Assembly: GCA_963794155.1 (NCBI GenBank)
Contig: CAWCCX010000018.1
Span: forward strand, 62,001-126,000
DNA: 64,000 bases
Reading direction: 5' to 3'
Source of the DNA: Roseiarcus sp963794155
GTDB lineage: Bacteria; Pseudomonadota; Alphaproteobacteria; Rhizobiales; Beijerinckiaceae
Part shown: positions 32,886 to 42,447 of the stretch, piece after piece
Numbering within the stretch: position 1 is the first letter of the stretch
Layout of the letters: the number at the start of each line of letters is the position of its first letter
The notes under the pieces: generated by a model
Database searches by the model: none
What the model was told of the DNA's origin: nothing
What the model saw: the letters and a program-made list of their open reading frames with translations, nothing else
Program-made: the position numbers and the translations under genes

Positions 32886-33704
32886 ATGCCGATCTTCATG
32901 GACCGCCACGACATGCGGGGAGCGAAGTCGGAGGATGTCGCCGAGGCGCACCGCCGGGATGTCGACATCCAGGACCGCCATGGGGTCAAATATATGGCCT
33001 ATTGGTTCGACGAGAGCAGCGGCGCCGCGTTCTGCCTCGTCCATGCGCCGGACCCGGCTACCGCCGAGCGCGTCCACCGCGAGGCGCACGGCGAAATCGC
33101 CCATGCGATCATTCCGGTCGACCTTGTCGCCGTCGAGGCGTTCCTCGGCCGGATTGGCGATCCGCGCGCGGCGCCGGGGGCGCCCGCGCCCGGAGTGGAC
33201 TCCGGGCTGCGCGCCGTCATGTTCACCGACATTGTGGGCTCGACTGAGATGACCGCCCGGCTTGGAGACAGCGCGGCGCTCGAACTGGTCAGGGCGCATG
33301 ACGCGCTCGTCCGGCGCGGGCTCGAAGCGCAGGGCGGGCGCGAGGTCAAGCATACCGGCGACGGCATCATGGCCTCGTTCGACAATGTTGCGAACGCCGT
33401 CCGCGCCGCCGCCGACATCCAGCGGGGCTTCGCCGCCTACAATGCCGAGGCGTCCGAGAGCCTCAGCATCCGGATCGGCATCGACGCCGGGGAGCCGGTT
33501 GAGGAGCATAACGACCTGTTCGGGGCCACGGTGCAGCTCGCGCATCGGCTGTGCAGCGAGGCGGAGGCCAATGGCATCGTCGTTTCCAGCCAAGTGCGCG
33601 ACTTGTGCAAGGAGGGCGCGGCGCAATTCGTAGCGCTCGGCGAACGGCGGCTGAAGGGTTTTGCCGACAAGATCCCGGTGTTCCGGTTCGAATGGCGGAG
33701 CTGA
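32886..33704 (+). CDS. DUF4242 / class III nucleotidyl cyclase fusion
   Basis: Residues 1-85 are a DUF4242 (SCO4226-like, possibly nickel-binding) module: MDRHDMRGAKSEDVAEAHRRD, KYMAYWFDESSGAAFCLVHAPD and REAHGEIAHAIIPV. Residues ~110-265 are a class III cyclase with both metal aspartates, VMFTDIVGSTEMTARL and VKHTGDGIMASF, and the base-selecting Lys of EVKHTGDG. At the usual VNxAxR site it reads TVQLAHRL, so the transition-state Asn is Gln while Arg is kept. Catalysis may be reduced. It probably makes cAMP in response to a ligand of the N-terminal module. It follows trpE after 150 bases. Confidence 0.85.
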   Translation: MPIFMDRHDMRGAKSEDVAEAHRRDVDIQDRHGVKYMAYWFDESSGAAFCLVHAPDPATAERVHREAHGEIAHAIIPVDLVAVEAFLGRIGDPRAAPGAPAPGVDSGLRAVMFTDIVGSTEMTARLGDSAALELVRAHDALVRRGLEAQGGREVKHTGDGIMASFDNVANAVRAAADIQRGFAAYNAEASESLSIRIGIDAGEPVEEHNDLFGATVQLAHRLCSEAEANGIVVSSQVRDLCKEGAAQFVALGERRLKGFADKIPVFRFEWRS

Positions 33705-33894
33705 ATCGAGTTCAGCGCCCTCGGCGCCTGCCCCGGCGGGCGCCGGATAGCGACGCGCCCCGGCGCCTGGAGGCTGGAAATCCTTGTCGCTCTGAGCAAT
33801 AATCGGGCCGCTGGTCGCCCGCCGCGACCGAACGACTCGGTCAAGGGGGAAAGCGCCCGCGACGCCTCGCTGGCGCAGAGCGTCGAGATAAAAA

Positions 33895-35551
33895 TTGAAC
33901 CACCGAGAGCAAGCGCTGCAATCCGCGTGGACAGAGGGCGCGGTGAACCTTGTCAGACCGCGGTTCTGGCTGATCGGGATCGCGTTTCTCGCCGGCTATC
34001 TCGCGTTGAACGTGATGACCGCGCGATATCAGTTTCAGGCGCTCGGGATCACGCTGTGGAGCCCAGATGACGGGCTCTCGGTCGTGCTTTTGCTGGAAAG
34101 CCTGGAATTCCTTCCCTTCGTCTTTGCCGGCGCGGTGCTGGCCGACGTTTTGATCTCCCATGTTCAGCACAGTCTTTACGTGATTGTTATTGCTGAATTT
34201 GCTCTGACTGTCGGTTATGGCGGAATCGCCGTGGCGTTGCGGCGCGGCCTCAAGTTCAGCCCGAAGCGGACCGATCTCGCCAATGTCCTCGTCATGCTCG
34301 CGTCCGTGCCGGCCGGCGCCATCCTGACCTCGGTCATCTACTGCGGCGTCCTCTATCTCGCTGATTCCCTGCCCGCGGATCAGTTCGTCGCCGCGGTGCG
34401 CCATTTCTGGATTGGCGACACCGTGGGCATCATCGCGGTCCTTGCGGCGGTCACGGCGGCGTTCACGCTCTGGTCCAAGGCCCGGTGGGCTTGGCGTCGA
34501 GACCAGAACTCTCAATTGGTCAGTCTTCATCGTCAGTTCTTGCCTGGTGTTCGCGCTCCTCCGCCACGAGAGCAGCGCCTACGCCTATCGTTTGTTCTAT
34601 CTGTTGTTCTTGCCGATCATCTGGATGGGCATGCGAACCGGTTATGTCGGCGTGGCGATCGCGCTTCTGGGAACCCAGACGGCGTTTTTCATGATGGCTT
34701 CGCACATCGGATTGAACGACAACGATTTTGACGGGTTCCAGATTCTGATGCTGGTCCTTTCGATCACCGGCCTCATTCTTGGCGCCGCAGTCACCGAGCG
34801 CGAGCGTGCTAACCAGCGGCTCCGCGAGCAGCAGGGCGAACTCGTGCGCATTTCCGCCCACGCGACCGCCGGCGCGTTGGGCATGTTGCTTGCTCACGAA
34901 CTCAGCCAACCCTTGTCGACGGTCTCGACTTACGCGGTTGCGGCGCGCCGGATGCTGCAGTCGGGCGCGGGGCCTGGGCCGGTGATCGACGCCTTGAGCA
35001 AAGCAGAAGCGGAGGCGCAGCGAACCCGCCAAGTGCTGGAGCGCATCCGCGACCTCGTCTCCATCGGCAAAATGGAGCCGCGTCTCCTGGATCTCGCTGA
35101 CGTAACCCTGAAGATCCGGGCGCTGTGCGCGGGAGGGGCAAACGCGCGCAACGTCGACATCGCCGTCGAGATCGTTCGTCCGATCCCCCTGATCAAGGCC
35201 GACAGGATCGGGATCGAGCAGGTCCTCAACAACATTGTCGGCAACGCGGTCGACGCCGCCGCTGAACGCGGAGACGGACGCGGACGCGTCGCCATAAGCG
35301 TGATCGGCCGCGATGGTTGGGCGATCGTTCAAATCGACGACAACGGGCCCGGAGTCGCCCCGGAGATGACCGAGAGCCTGTTCGAGGCTTACCAAACGTC
35401 AAAACCGCGCGGGATGGGGCTTGGGCTCACGCTCAGCCGTCAGATCGTGCTACAGCACGGCGGCCGGGTTTCGTGGCAATCGATTGCGCCGGAGGGGACG
35501 AGATTCGTGATCGAACTCAATATCAATGGACCTGACGGCGATGCCGCATAG
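33895..35551 (+). pseudogene. MASE1-type sensor histidine kinase, frameshifted
   Basis: The first frame (start TTG 33895) gives an N-terminal MASE1-like sensor with about six membrane helices, for example LIGIAFLAGYLALNVMTA and GLSVVLLLESLEFLPFVFAGAVLA. Similarity ends near 34500, and a second frame continues the sensor (CLVFALLRHESSAYAYRLFYLLFLPIIWMGMRTG). It then gives the kinase: ALGMLLAHELSQPLSTV with the phospho-His, NNIVGNAVDAAAERG (N box), DDNGPGVAPEM (G1) and GMGLGLTLSRQIV (G2). One inserted base between about 34465 and 34520 would explain it. It overlaps the regulator gene, so they were a two-component pair. Confidence 0.85.
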
Positions 35552-36170
35552 ACGTCACGTCGCGATCGTCGATGACGAGGCGCATGTCCGCGAGTCGCTG
35601 GCCTTGCTTCTGTCGACCGCTCAGATCGAGTCGCGGACGTACGCCTCGGCGGAAGACTTTCTCGCCTGTGCGCCCCTCGATGAGTCCGCCTGCGTCATTC
35701 TCGACAATCAGCTTCCAGGCTTAAGCGGCATCGGCTTGCTCAGGCGGATTGCGGCTGCGAGCGGCGATCCGCCGGTCATCCTGATCACCGGATACGGCGA
35801 CGTGCCGACCGCGGTTTCGGCCATGAAAGGCGGCGCTTTCGATTTCGTGCAGAAGCCGCTCGATCCCGAAGCGCTGCTGCTTACGGTCGAGGAGGCGTTG
35901 GCAAGGACCGAAGAGTCCCGCGATCGCCAGACCCAGGTCCAGGAGTTTCGGAGTCGCTGCGCGTTGCTCACCCAGCGTGAGCGCGAAGTCTTCGCACTGC
36001 TCGTCGACGGCCTGCCGACGAAGCTCATCGCTCATCGGCTGGGAATCACCCCCCGGACGGCGGAGCACCACAGGGCGGCGGTCATGCACAAAATGCAGGC
36101 CGCCGCAATTTCCCATCTCGTCCGGATGGCGCTGAGCTTCGGTCCGGTCGGCGGCGGCGGCGAAGTTTAG
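35526..36170 (+). CDS. FixJ/NarL-type response regulator
   Basis: This 214-residue regulator has a receiver domain, with acidic pocket VAIVDDEAHVRE, phospho-Asp in SACVILDNQLPGLSGIG, and Thr/Lys in LITGYGDVPTAV and FVQKPLDPE. A LuxR-type helix-turn-helix follows: LTQREREVFALLVDGLPTKLIAHRLGITPRTAEHHRAAVMHKM. This is the FixJ/TodT subfamily. The receiver's switch residues are all present. The start (ATG 35526 or ATG 35541) overlaps the kinase 3' end, so the pair is coupled. With the kinase frameshifted, its normal phosphate donor may be lost. Targets are unknown. Confidence 0.92.
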   Translation: MDLTAMPHRRHVAIVDDEAHVRESLALLLSTAQIESRTYASAEDFLACAPLDESACVILDNQLPGLSGIGLLRRIAAASGDPPVILITGYGDVPTAVSAMKGGAFDFVQKPLDPEALLLTVEEALARTEESRDRQTQVQEFRSRCALLTQREREVFALLVDGLPTKLIAHRLGITPRTAEHHRAAVMHKMQAAAISHLVRMALSFGPVGGGGEV

Positions 36171-36309
36171 GTACTTTCCGCCATTTTCGCCAGCGCCGCA
36201 ACTCGATACACGTCCAGACTTTGGTCAACCAGAGCCTCGGGGCGGACCAGTGAGGGGCGGGGCGATCGCTTTCACGGCGTCCTGCATTTCGGGCGTGACA
36301 ACAAGCCGC

Positions 36310-36560
36310 CGATCGCGATGCGCGGCGGTGGGCAGAACGGGCCAGGCCTCCCACCGGGGACAAGGGCCTGGCGATCGACCTCTCCATGACGAAGGGGGTG
36401 CGGGTCGATCCGGCGACGAGGACAGCGCGGACGGGCGGCGGGCGCCTTACGGGCGACGTCGGCCATGCATCGCGCGCCTCCGGATCAGGGACGCCTGACG
36501 CCGACGGGCGGCGCGGGTATCCGTCCCGAGAATACGGGCTCGCCGCCGATAGCCTGCCCG
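36310..36560 (+). pseudogene. Relic of an FAD-linked (PCMH/BBE-type) oxidase
   Basis: Pieces in more than one frame match the FAD-binding domain of PCMH/BBE oxidases: MRGGGQN (from RGGGHN), then GLAIDLSMTKGVRVDPATRTARTGGG and EYGLAADSL. The normal order is kept but with indels and stop codons, and nothing of the C-terminal half is recognisable. The 600-base stretch between the response regulator and the membrane cyclase thus holds a decayed gene and no intact one. Confidence 0.6.
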
Positions 36561-36776
36561 GACCCGGCGATCCGGCAACCGCTATCCATCTCGGCCCGCA
36601 TATGACGCGATCGACAAGGCCGTCCTGCCGAGGGTGAGCAGCCGCGCGAAAGCAGCGGTCCTCGCGGCGATTATCAACGGCGTCGCCTCCGAAAGACGAC
36701 GGTCGCCGAGCGCGTCCACGCCCACCGCAATTGTCTGCTAGACTGCGGCGCCACGCAGCAAATCGACCGCGCAACA

Positions 36777-37877
36777 ATGCCGTTTCCCCAATTGCAGGCT
36801 CCCTTCCGGCTCATTCTCAGGTTCACCGTGATCGCGGCGGTAGTCGGCGCGGCCTATTCCGAGAGCCACGTCGCCGAAAATGGGGGCCGGTGGTTCGCCC
36901 TCGACGGCTTGGCGCGTGGCGCGCTGACCGGCGCGGTTATTGCGGTCATTCTGACCTCGCTTCAGGTCTTCGTCCTGACGCAGCCCATCGGGGCGCCGCT
37001 TCGCCGTACGCCCTTCCTCGTCCATGTGGCGGTCAAGACCGGCGTCTATCTCGTCTTCATCCTGTTCGGGCTTGCGCTCGGCGCATGGGTGTTCCCGGCC
37101 CCGAACGAGTCCGGAATTACCCGCCAGGATGTGCTGTTCTCGCTCGCGATCTCATTCGTTTTCGCGTTCATGTACGAAATCAACAGCCTGCTCGGTCAGA
37201 ACGCGCTGACCAATTTCATCATCGGCCGCTACCACAAGCCGCGGCTCGAATCGCGCGCGTTCCTCTTCCTCGACATGGAGGGCTCGACGGGATTCGCCGA
37301 GCGCCTCGGCCCACTCGACTTTCACCGCCTGCTCAACCGTTTCGTCGATGACCTCACCGAGCCGATCGTCGCGGCGCGGGGCGAAATCTATACCTACATC
37401 GGCGACGAGGTGATCGCGACCTGGAAGCTCGATCAGGGAAAAGCGTCGGCGCGCTGCGTCGAAGCCTGTTTCGCCGCCATCGACCGGCTCGCGGACCGCG
37501 CGGCCGATTATCGCCGTGACTTCGGGGCCGCGATCAACGTTCGCGCCGGATTGCATTGCGGTCCGGTGGTGACCGGAGAGATGGGATCGGTCAAAAAGGA
37601 GATCGTTTTCCTCGGCGACACCGTCAACACCGCAGCCCGCATCCAGGATCTCTGCCGCCAGACTGGCGATCGGGTGCTCGCTTCAGCGGACCTGATCGAT
37701 CGCCTCGAGTTGCCGCCGGGGGTCGCCAAGCGGTCGCTCGGCGACCTCAGGCTGCGCGGCAAGGGCGCCGATCTCGCGCTCTACGCGTTGACCAAGGCGC
37801 CTCGGCGCGCCCTGCGCGCCGAGGTCTCGGCAAGCCTCGAACCCGCCCTTGAGGCGTCGCGCATCGGCCTGCCCTGA
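36777..37877 (+). CDS. Membrane-anchored class III nucleotidyl cyclase
   Basis: The N-terminal ~150 residues have four membrane helices: LILRFTVIAAVVGAAY, LTGAVIAVILTSLQVFV, VYLVFILFGLALGAWVF and VLFSLAISFVFAFMYEINSL. The cyclase domain spans about 155-325: FLFLDMEGSTGFAERL with metal Asp, YTYIGDEVIATW with the second Asp, and FLGDTVNTAARIQDL with transition-state Asn and Arg. All catalytic residues are present. The sensor region resembles four-helix membrane cyclases of rhizobia. It would make cAMP or cGMP at the inner membrane. It stands alone on the plus strand. Confidence 0.9.
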   Translation: MPFPQLQAPFRLILRFTVIAAVVGAAYSESHVAENGGRWFALDGLARGALTGAVIAVILTSLQVFVLTQPIGAPLRRTPFLVHVAVKTGVYLVFILFGLALGAWVFPAPNESGITRQDVLFSLAISFVFAFMYEINSLLGQNALTNFIIGRYHKPRLESRAFLFLDMEGSTGFAERLGPLDFHRLLNRFVDDLTEPIVAARGEIYTYIGDEVIATWKLDQGKASARCVEACFAAIDRLADRAADYRRDFGAAINVRAGLHCGPVVTGEMGSVKKEIVFLGDTVNTAARIQDLCRQTGDRVLASADLIDRLELPPGVAKRSLGDLRLRGKGADLALYALTKAPRRALRAEVSASLEPALEASRIGLP

Positions 37878-37983
37878 GCTGGATTCTCCGCGTTGGCCCG
37901 GAAGTTCGGAATGACGGAAGGATGACAGGCATTTGTCGCCATCATTGCTTTCGCGGTATAAGCCGGCGCGAAGGCGAGCGAGC

Positions 37984-39165
37984 ATGCTGTCGCAGAGTAT
38001 GGTGGTTTGGGTCGGAGCTGGGGCGTCGGCGGTCGTGGTCGCGGGCGCGGTGGCGGGCGCGCTCATCTGGACCCACCCGGAATTCCTGCGGCCGGGCTCG
38101 GCGGGGACGCAGGTCGAAACCAGCGCCGCCGGGCCGAAGCCGTCGAGCGTTCCTGAGGCCGCGCCGGTCGTTCAGTCCGCTGCGCCGGCCGCGAGCGCCC
38201 CGGCCCCCGGCGAAGAGGCCAAGAACGAGGCGACGACCCCGCCCCCCAAGCCCGCTTTCGATGTCGTCAGCGTCGAGCCGACCGGCGACGCGGTCATCGC
38301 CGGCCGGGCCGCGCCGAACGCGAAGGTCGAACTGCGAGACGCCGGCAGGACCGTCGCCCAGGCGACGGCCGACGCCTCGGGCCAGTTCGTCATCATCCCG
38401 CCGGCCTTCGCTCCCGGCCATCACTCTCTGTCGCTGGCTGAGGACGCGGGCAAAACGGGGCCGCAAACCTCCAATGCGGTCGCCGTCTCGGTCCCTGAGC
38501 CGGCGCCCAAGGTCGCCGTCGCCGCCGCCGCGCCTGCTAAGGCGCCAGAATCCGCGCCGTCGGCGCCCCCGCTCGCGATCCGGACCCTGGCGACGGCGCC
38601 ATCGGCCGGCGCATCCGGCGTCGCCATCCAATCGGTCGCCGCCGACGCCGCCGGCGGGCTCATTGCCAAAGGCTCCGCCCAGCCTAACGCGACCGTCCGC
38701 CTCTATCTCAACGGCGCCGATGTCGGCGACGCCAGGACGCAATCGGACGGCCGCTGGTCGCTAACGATCAAGCACGGGATGACCCCGGGCGGTTACGTGA
38801 TGCGCGCCGACGAGATCAAACCGGGCGACGCCTCGGTGGTTGCGAGCGCCGATACCCCGTTCGACTATCCGGCAGCGCCCGGGGCTTCGGGCGCACCCGC
38901 ACCGCTGGCTTCTTCCCCTCCGGCGATGGCCGTGGCGAGCGCGGGGCAATCGCTGGCGCCGCCGTCCGCCGACCTGGTCGTCGACTCGGTCCAAACCGCG
39001 CTCGTCGCGCACGGCCACACGCTGTGGGCGCTCAGCCGGAACTATTACGGCGACCCGACGCGATATCCCGTGATCTATGAGGCCAACAAGTCGCAAATCC
39101 ACAATCCGAATCTTATCTATCCGGGCCAGGTCTTCGTCGTGCCGAAGTTCGAGCCGAAGCCCTGA
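37984..39165 (+). CDS. LysM protein with Ig-like repeats
   Basis: From ATG 37984 the 393-residue protein has an N-terminal anchor (VVWVGAGASAVVVAGAVAGALIW), a long Pro/Ala-rich linker, and two related Ig-like modules marked GRAAPNAKVELRDAG and GSAQPNATVRLYLNG. The C-terminal LysM domain, ALVAHGHTLWALSRNYYGDP, ends IYPGQVFVVP. LysM binds peptidoglycan, so the protein probably sits in the periplasm across to the wall. This arrangement is common in Hyphomicrobiales. It follows the membrane cyclase after 106 bases on the same strand. Confidence 0.85.
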   Translation: MLSQSMVVWVGAGASAVVVAGAVAGALIWTHPEFLRPGSAGTQVETSAAGPKPSSVPEAAPVVQSAAPAASAPAPGEEAKNEATTPPPKPAFDVVSVEPTGDAVIAGRAAPNAKVELRDAGRTVAQATADASGQFVIIPPAFAPGHHSLSLAEDAGKTGPQTSNAVAVSVPEPAPKVAVAAAAPAKAPESAPSAPPLAIRTLATAPSAGASGVAIQSVAADAAGGLIAKGSAQPNATVRLYLNGADVGDARTQSDGRWSLTIKHGMTPGGYVMRADEIKPGDASVVASADTPFDYPAAPGASGAPAPLASSPPAMAVASAGQSLAPPSADLVVDSVQTALVAHGHTLWALSRNYYGDPTRYPVIYEANKSQIHNPNLIYPGQVFVVPKFEPKP

Positions 39166-39276
39166 GTGGCGCGAAGCCGCCGGGCTTGCTGGCGGCATCT
39201 CATCCAATCGAATGTTGGACGGACTCTCGCGGCCGTATCGGCTGGCTTGCCAAAGCGTCAGGAGTGAAAGTCTCCC

Positions 39277-40569
39277 ATGCCCCCCGACGACAGTGCGGAA
39301 GCAATCTCCCGGCTCCAGCTCAGCACGTTCGACGATGAGCTCGGCCATCGCATCATCGGGACCCACATGTGGGCGGTGCGCGCCGGACTGCGCGGCGCCG
39401 ACGCCTACGAATTGTTCGACGGCTTTTGCCAGCGTCTGGTCATCGACGGAACGCAGTTATGGCGGGCGCACCTCGCGATGGAGACGCTGCATCCGCAATG
39501 GAACGGCTATGGCTACGTCTGGCGGCGCGACCTCAATGCGATCGAACCCGAGCATTACGCCCACGGCAGCCTCGAAGAGGACGACTGGCTCAGCAGCCCC
39601 CTCAATCATCTGATCGAGCGGGCCCGCGAGGGCGAGGAAAACCCAACAATGCGCCGGCGGCTGGAACAGGGCCCCGACCAGCGCGATTTCCCGATTCTGG
39701 TCGAATTTTTCGCCGCCGGCGCGACCGACTACCTCGCCTATATCTACGCCTTCGGAAAGGACGGCGACCGCTCGCAGGGAACCGGCATCGTCTATTCGTT
39801 CGCGACCGACCGCAGGGGCGGCTTCAGCGACGATGATACGAGACTGCTTCAGGCGACGTTGCCCGCGCTTTCGCTGGCGATGAAGTCGCATGCCGGCTAC
39901 GTCATCGCCTCGGGGCTGCTGGCGACCTACCTCGGCGAGGACGCCGGGCGGCGCGTTCACGCCGGTTCGATCATGCGCGGTTCGGTCGACAAGCTGCGCG
40001 CCGTGATCTGGTACGCCGACATCCGCGGCTTCACCACGATCAGCAACTCGGCGCCAGGTCCCGTGGTCGTAGAATTTCTCAATGAGGTATTCGAGATTCT
40101 GACCGCCTCGCTTCGCGTGCACGGCGGCCAGGTGCTCAAATTCATCGGCGACGGGATGCTCGCCGTCTTCTCGTTCGAGGAGCACGACCCGGCGGAGACC
40201 TGCCGGCACGCGCTCGACGCCGCGATCGTGGCGATGCGCAACGTCGACAGGCTGAATGAGGCGCGCGCTGAGGCGGGGCTCCCGGCCGCGTCGGTCGATC
40301 TCGCCCTCCATCTCGGCGAGGTGCTCTATGGCAACGTCGGCGCGACCGACCGGCTCGACTTCACCGTCATCGGCCCGGCCGTCAACGAGGTTGCGCGCAT
40401 GGAGGCCCTATGCGAGCCGCTCGGCCGGTCGGTTCTCGTCTCGGCTGAATTCGTCGCTGGAATCATGGGCGTGGACAGCCGTCTCGAATCGCTCGGCCGC
40501 CACGCATTGCGCGGCGTGAGGGAGCCGAAGGAGATTTTTGCACTGGATTTGAGCGCTACGCCAGCCTAG
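39277..40569 (+). CDS. Class III nucleotidyl cyclase with N-terminal sensor region
   Basis: The first ~235 residues form a soluble sensor-like region, with WRAHLAMETLHPQWNGYGYVWRR near residue 65. It ends in SGLLATYLGEDAGRRVHAGSI, a YLG-linker element often found before such cyclase domains. The cyclase spans about 240-405: AVIWYADIRGFTTISNS and LKFIGDGMLAVFSF carry the metal aspartates, GEVLYGNVGATDRLDFTVIG follows, and PAVNEVARMEAL has Asn and Arg. All catalytic positions are kept. This sensor-cyclase layout is widespread in rhizobia. The signal is unknown. Confidence 0.88.
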   Translation: MPPDDSAEAISRLQLSTFDDELGHRIIGTHMWAVRAGLRGADAYELFDGFCQRLVIDGTQLWRAHLAMETLHPQWNGYGYVWRRDLNAIEPEHYAHGSLEEDDWLSSPLNHLIERAREGEENPTMRRRLEQGPDQRDFPILVEFFAAGATDYLAYIYAFGKDGDRSQGTGIVYSFATDRRGGFSDDDTRLLQATLPALSLAMKSHAGYVIASGLLATYLGEDAGRRVHAGSIMRGSVDKLRAVIWYADIRGFTTISNSAPGPVVVEFLNEVFEILTASLRVHGGQVLKFIGDGMLAVFSFEEHDPAETCRHALDAAIVAMRNVDRLNEARAEAGLPAASVDLALHLGEVLYGNVGATDRLDFTVIGPAVNEVARMEALCEPLGRSVLVSAEFVAGIMGVDSRLESLGRHALRGVREPKEIFALDLSATPA

Positions 40570-40609
40570 CCCAGCGGTTCTGCGGCGAGCTTACCTGCCC
40601 CCGCGGCGC

Positions 40610-42373
40610 TTACGCCTCCGGAATTCCGGCGCGGCGCATGTCGTCGATGATCCGGGCCCGTTGGGCAAGGAAGATGCGATTGTCGCTGTGTACTGCGGAT
40701 TGAAAATTCGTGATGCTAAACTCCGGGTCGAGGGACAGCCCCGCCGCAACCTCTGACTGTGCTTCATCCATTCGGCCAATGTTCGCCAATGCCGTCCCAT
40801 AAATGAAATGACACAGGGCGAAGTTTCGATTGGCCTCGATGGACCGACGAAACCATGACGCCGCCTCTTCGTTGCGCCCGAGAAGACACGCCGCGAAGCC
40901 GGCCGTCAGTAGCCAAACGTAGGCCCAGGGATCACGCGGGCTCAATCGAAGCGCTTCCAAAACATGCGCCTCGGTCTCCTCCGCCCGACCGATGAACAGC
41001 TTGTTCTGTCCGATTAGCGAGTGAGCTCCAGCCATGTTGCGGTCCAAGGCCAGCGCCCGTTCGTATTCGGCGATGCCCCGAGCGGCGCGGTTGGTGAAGC
41101 CGAGGACCACGCCCATGTTCAAATGGGCTATAGCGTGGTCGGGAGCCAACGACAAAGCCCTAGTCGCCGCGGCCTCTGCCGCGGCGAACCGTGCGGCCTT
41201 ATCGTCCGTGGACAGACTGATCGCGAAATTTGCCTCAACTCCCGCCATGCCGGCGAGTGCTTCGACATTGGCGGGATCAAGGGCCAAGGCGCGTTCAAAA
41301 AGGTCGCGCGCCTTCGTTAGATTTTCAAACGTGACTCCCTTGTTGACCCAAGCCGCGCCTTGAAAATAGAGGTCGAGGGAGTCCGGCATAGGAGCACGCT
41401 CCGCCCGTCGCGCCTCGGCTGCGATCAGTTGCGCGTTGAGCGTGTTGGCGATGCGCGCCACGATTTCGTCCTGCATCTCGAAGAGATCTGTGACCGGCCG
41501 TTCGAACCGCTCTGCCCAAAGATGACTGCCGCTCTGCGCGTCAATGAGCTGCGCGTTCACGCGCATCCGATTGCCGCTCCGTTGGACGCTTCCCTCAAGC
41601 GCATAGCGGACGTTCAGGTCCCGCCCGACTTTGATGACATCGATGGCCTTGCCTCGATAGGTAAAGGCGGTGTTGCGCGCGATTACAAATGAGCCTTGAA
41701 TCCGCGACAGATCGGTGGTGAGGCTTTCGGTCACGCCATCGACGAAATAGTCCTGTTCGGAATCGCCACCGATATTGGCGAAGGGAAGCACGATGATTGA
41801 CAGGCGAGGCGGGCCAACATCCGAGGGAGGGTGAGGCGCGCGCGGAGAGCGGTCGGAATCGACACCGACTGCATAGACACGCACTGGGCGCGCGATATTT
41901 TTGAGCGCCTTCTCTCCGAGGTCAGTGAATTCCGCCTCGATCCGCCCGCGCACATGCTCGTACGCTGCGCCCGAAATGGACACCCCGCCGGGGTCAGCGA
42001 CGCCCTCCAGCCGCGAGGCGATGTTGACCCCGTCGCCAAGGATATCCTCGCCTTCGACCAACACGTCGCCAAGGTGGACGCCGATCCGGTAGAGAACGCG
42101 CTTCGCCTCGAGAGCGCCTTCGTTGCTGGTCGCCATTTGCCTCTGCATCGCCAAGGCGCACTCGACCGCGGCAACGACGGAGGGGAATTCCACGAACATC
42201 CCGTCGCCCATCGTCTTGAACAGCCGCCCGCCATGCGTGGCGATGATTGGCTGAGCCGCCTCGCGCCGCTCACGCACGAGACTTGCCGTGCCGGCCTCGT
42301 CCTCGCCCATCATGCGCGAATAGCCGACGACGTCGGCGGCGAGAATCGCAGCGAGCTTGCGGGAGGCTGTCAT
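40610..42373 (-). CDS. Class III nucleotidyl cyclase with TPR domain
   Basis: Residues 1-165 are a cyclase domain: LAAILAADVVGYSRMMGED, FKTMGDGMFVEFPS and GDGVNIASRLEG hold the two Asp, Asn and Arg needed. A linker and a TolB-like N-terminal segment follow, with LSIIVLPFANIGGDSEQDYF and DVIKVGRDLNVRYALEGSVQ (residues ~190-290), and then tetratricopeptide repeats from ~320 to ~570. This cyclase-TolB_N-TPR layout is abundant in Hyphomicrobiales and is cytoplasmic. The ATG at 42373 is clear. It converges with the previous cyclase. Confidence 0.93.
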   Translation of the reverse strand: MTASRKLAAILAADVVGYSRMMGEDEAGTASLVRERREAAQPIIATHGGRLFKTMGDGMFVEFPSVVAAVECALAMQRQMATSNEGALEAKRVLYRIGVHLGDVLVEGEDILGDGVNIASRLEGVADPGGVSISGAAYEHVRGRIEAEFTDLGEKALKNIARPVRVYAVGVDSDRSPRAPHPPSDVGPPRLSIIVLPFANIGGDSEQDYFVDGVTESLTTDLSRIQGSFVIARNTAFTYRGKAIDVIKVGRDLNVRYALEGSVQRSGNRMRVNAQLIDAQSGSHLWAERFERPVTDLFEMQDEIVARIANTLNAQLIAAEARRAERAPMPDSLDLYFQGAAWVNKGVTFENLTKARDLFERALALDPANVEALAGMAGVEANFAISLSTDDKAARFAAAEAAATRALSLAPDHAIAHLNMGVVLGFTNRAARGIAEYERALALDRNMAGAHSLIGQNKLFIGRAEETEAHVLEALRLSPRDPWAYVWLLTAGFAACLLGRNEEAASWFRRSIEANRNFALCHFIYGTALANIGRMDEAQSEVAAGLSLDPEFSITNFQSAVHSDNRIFLAQRARIIDDMRRAGIPEA

Positions 42374-42447
42374 CTTTCAACGTCAACCCGCGTGGGGGCA
42401 ACTGCTTCGCTTCTTTATCACTGCGCCGGCTGCGTGAAAATTGTGCC

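Noticed and set aside
30948..33626. An 892-residue open frame on the minus strand.
   Set aside because: It lies antisense to the PpiD-like, trpE and cyclase genes, has the skewed composition (His, Arg, Asp, Gly) of a shadow frame in GC-rich DNA, and shows no domain.
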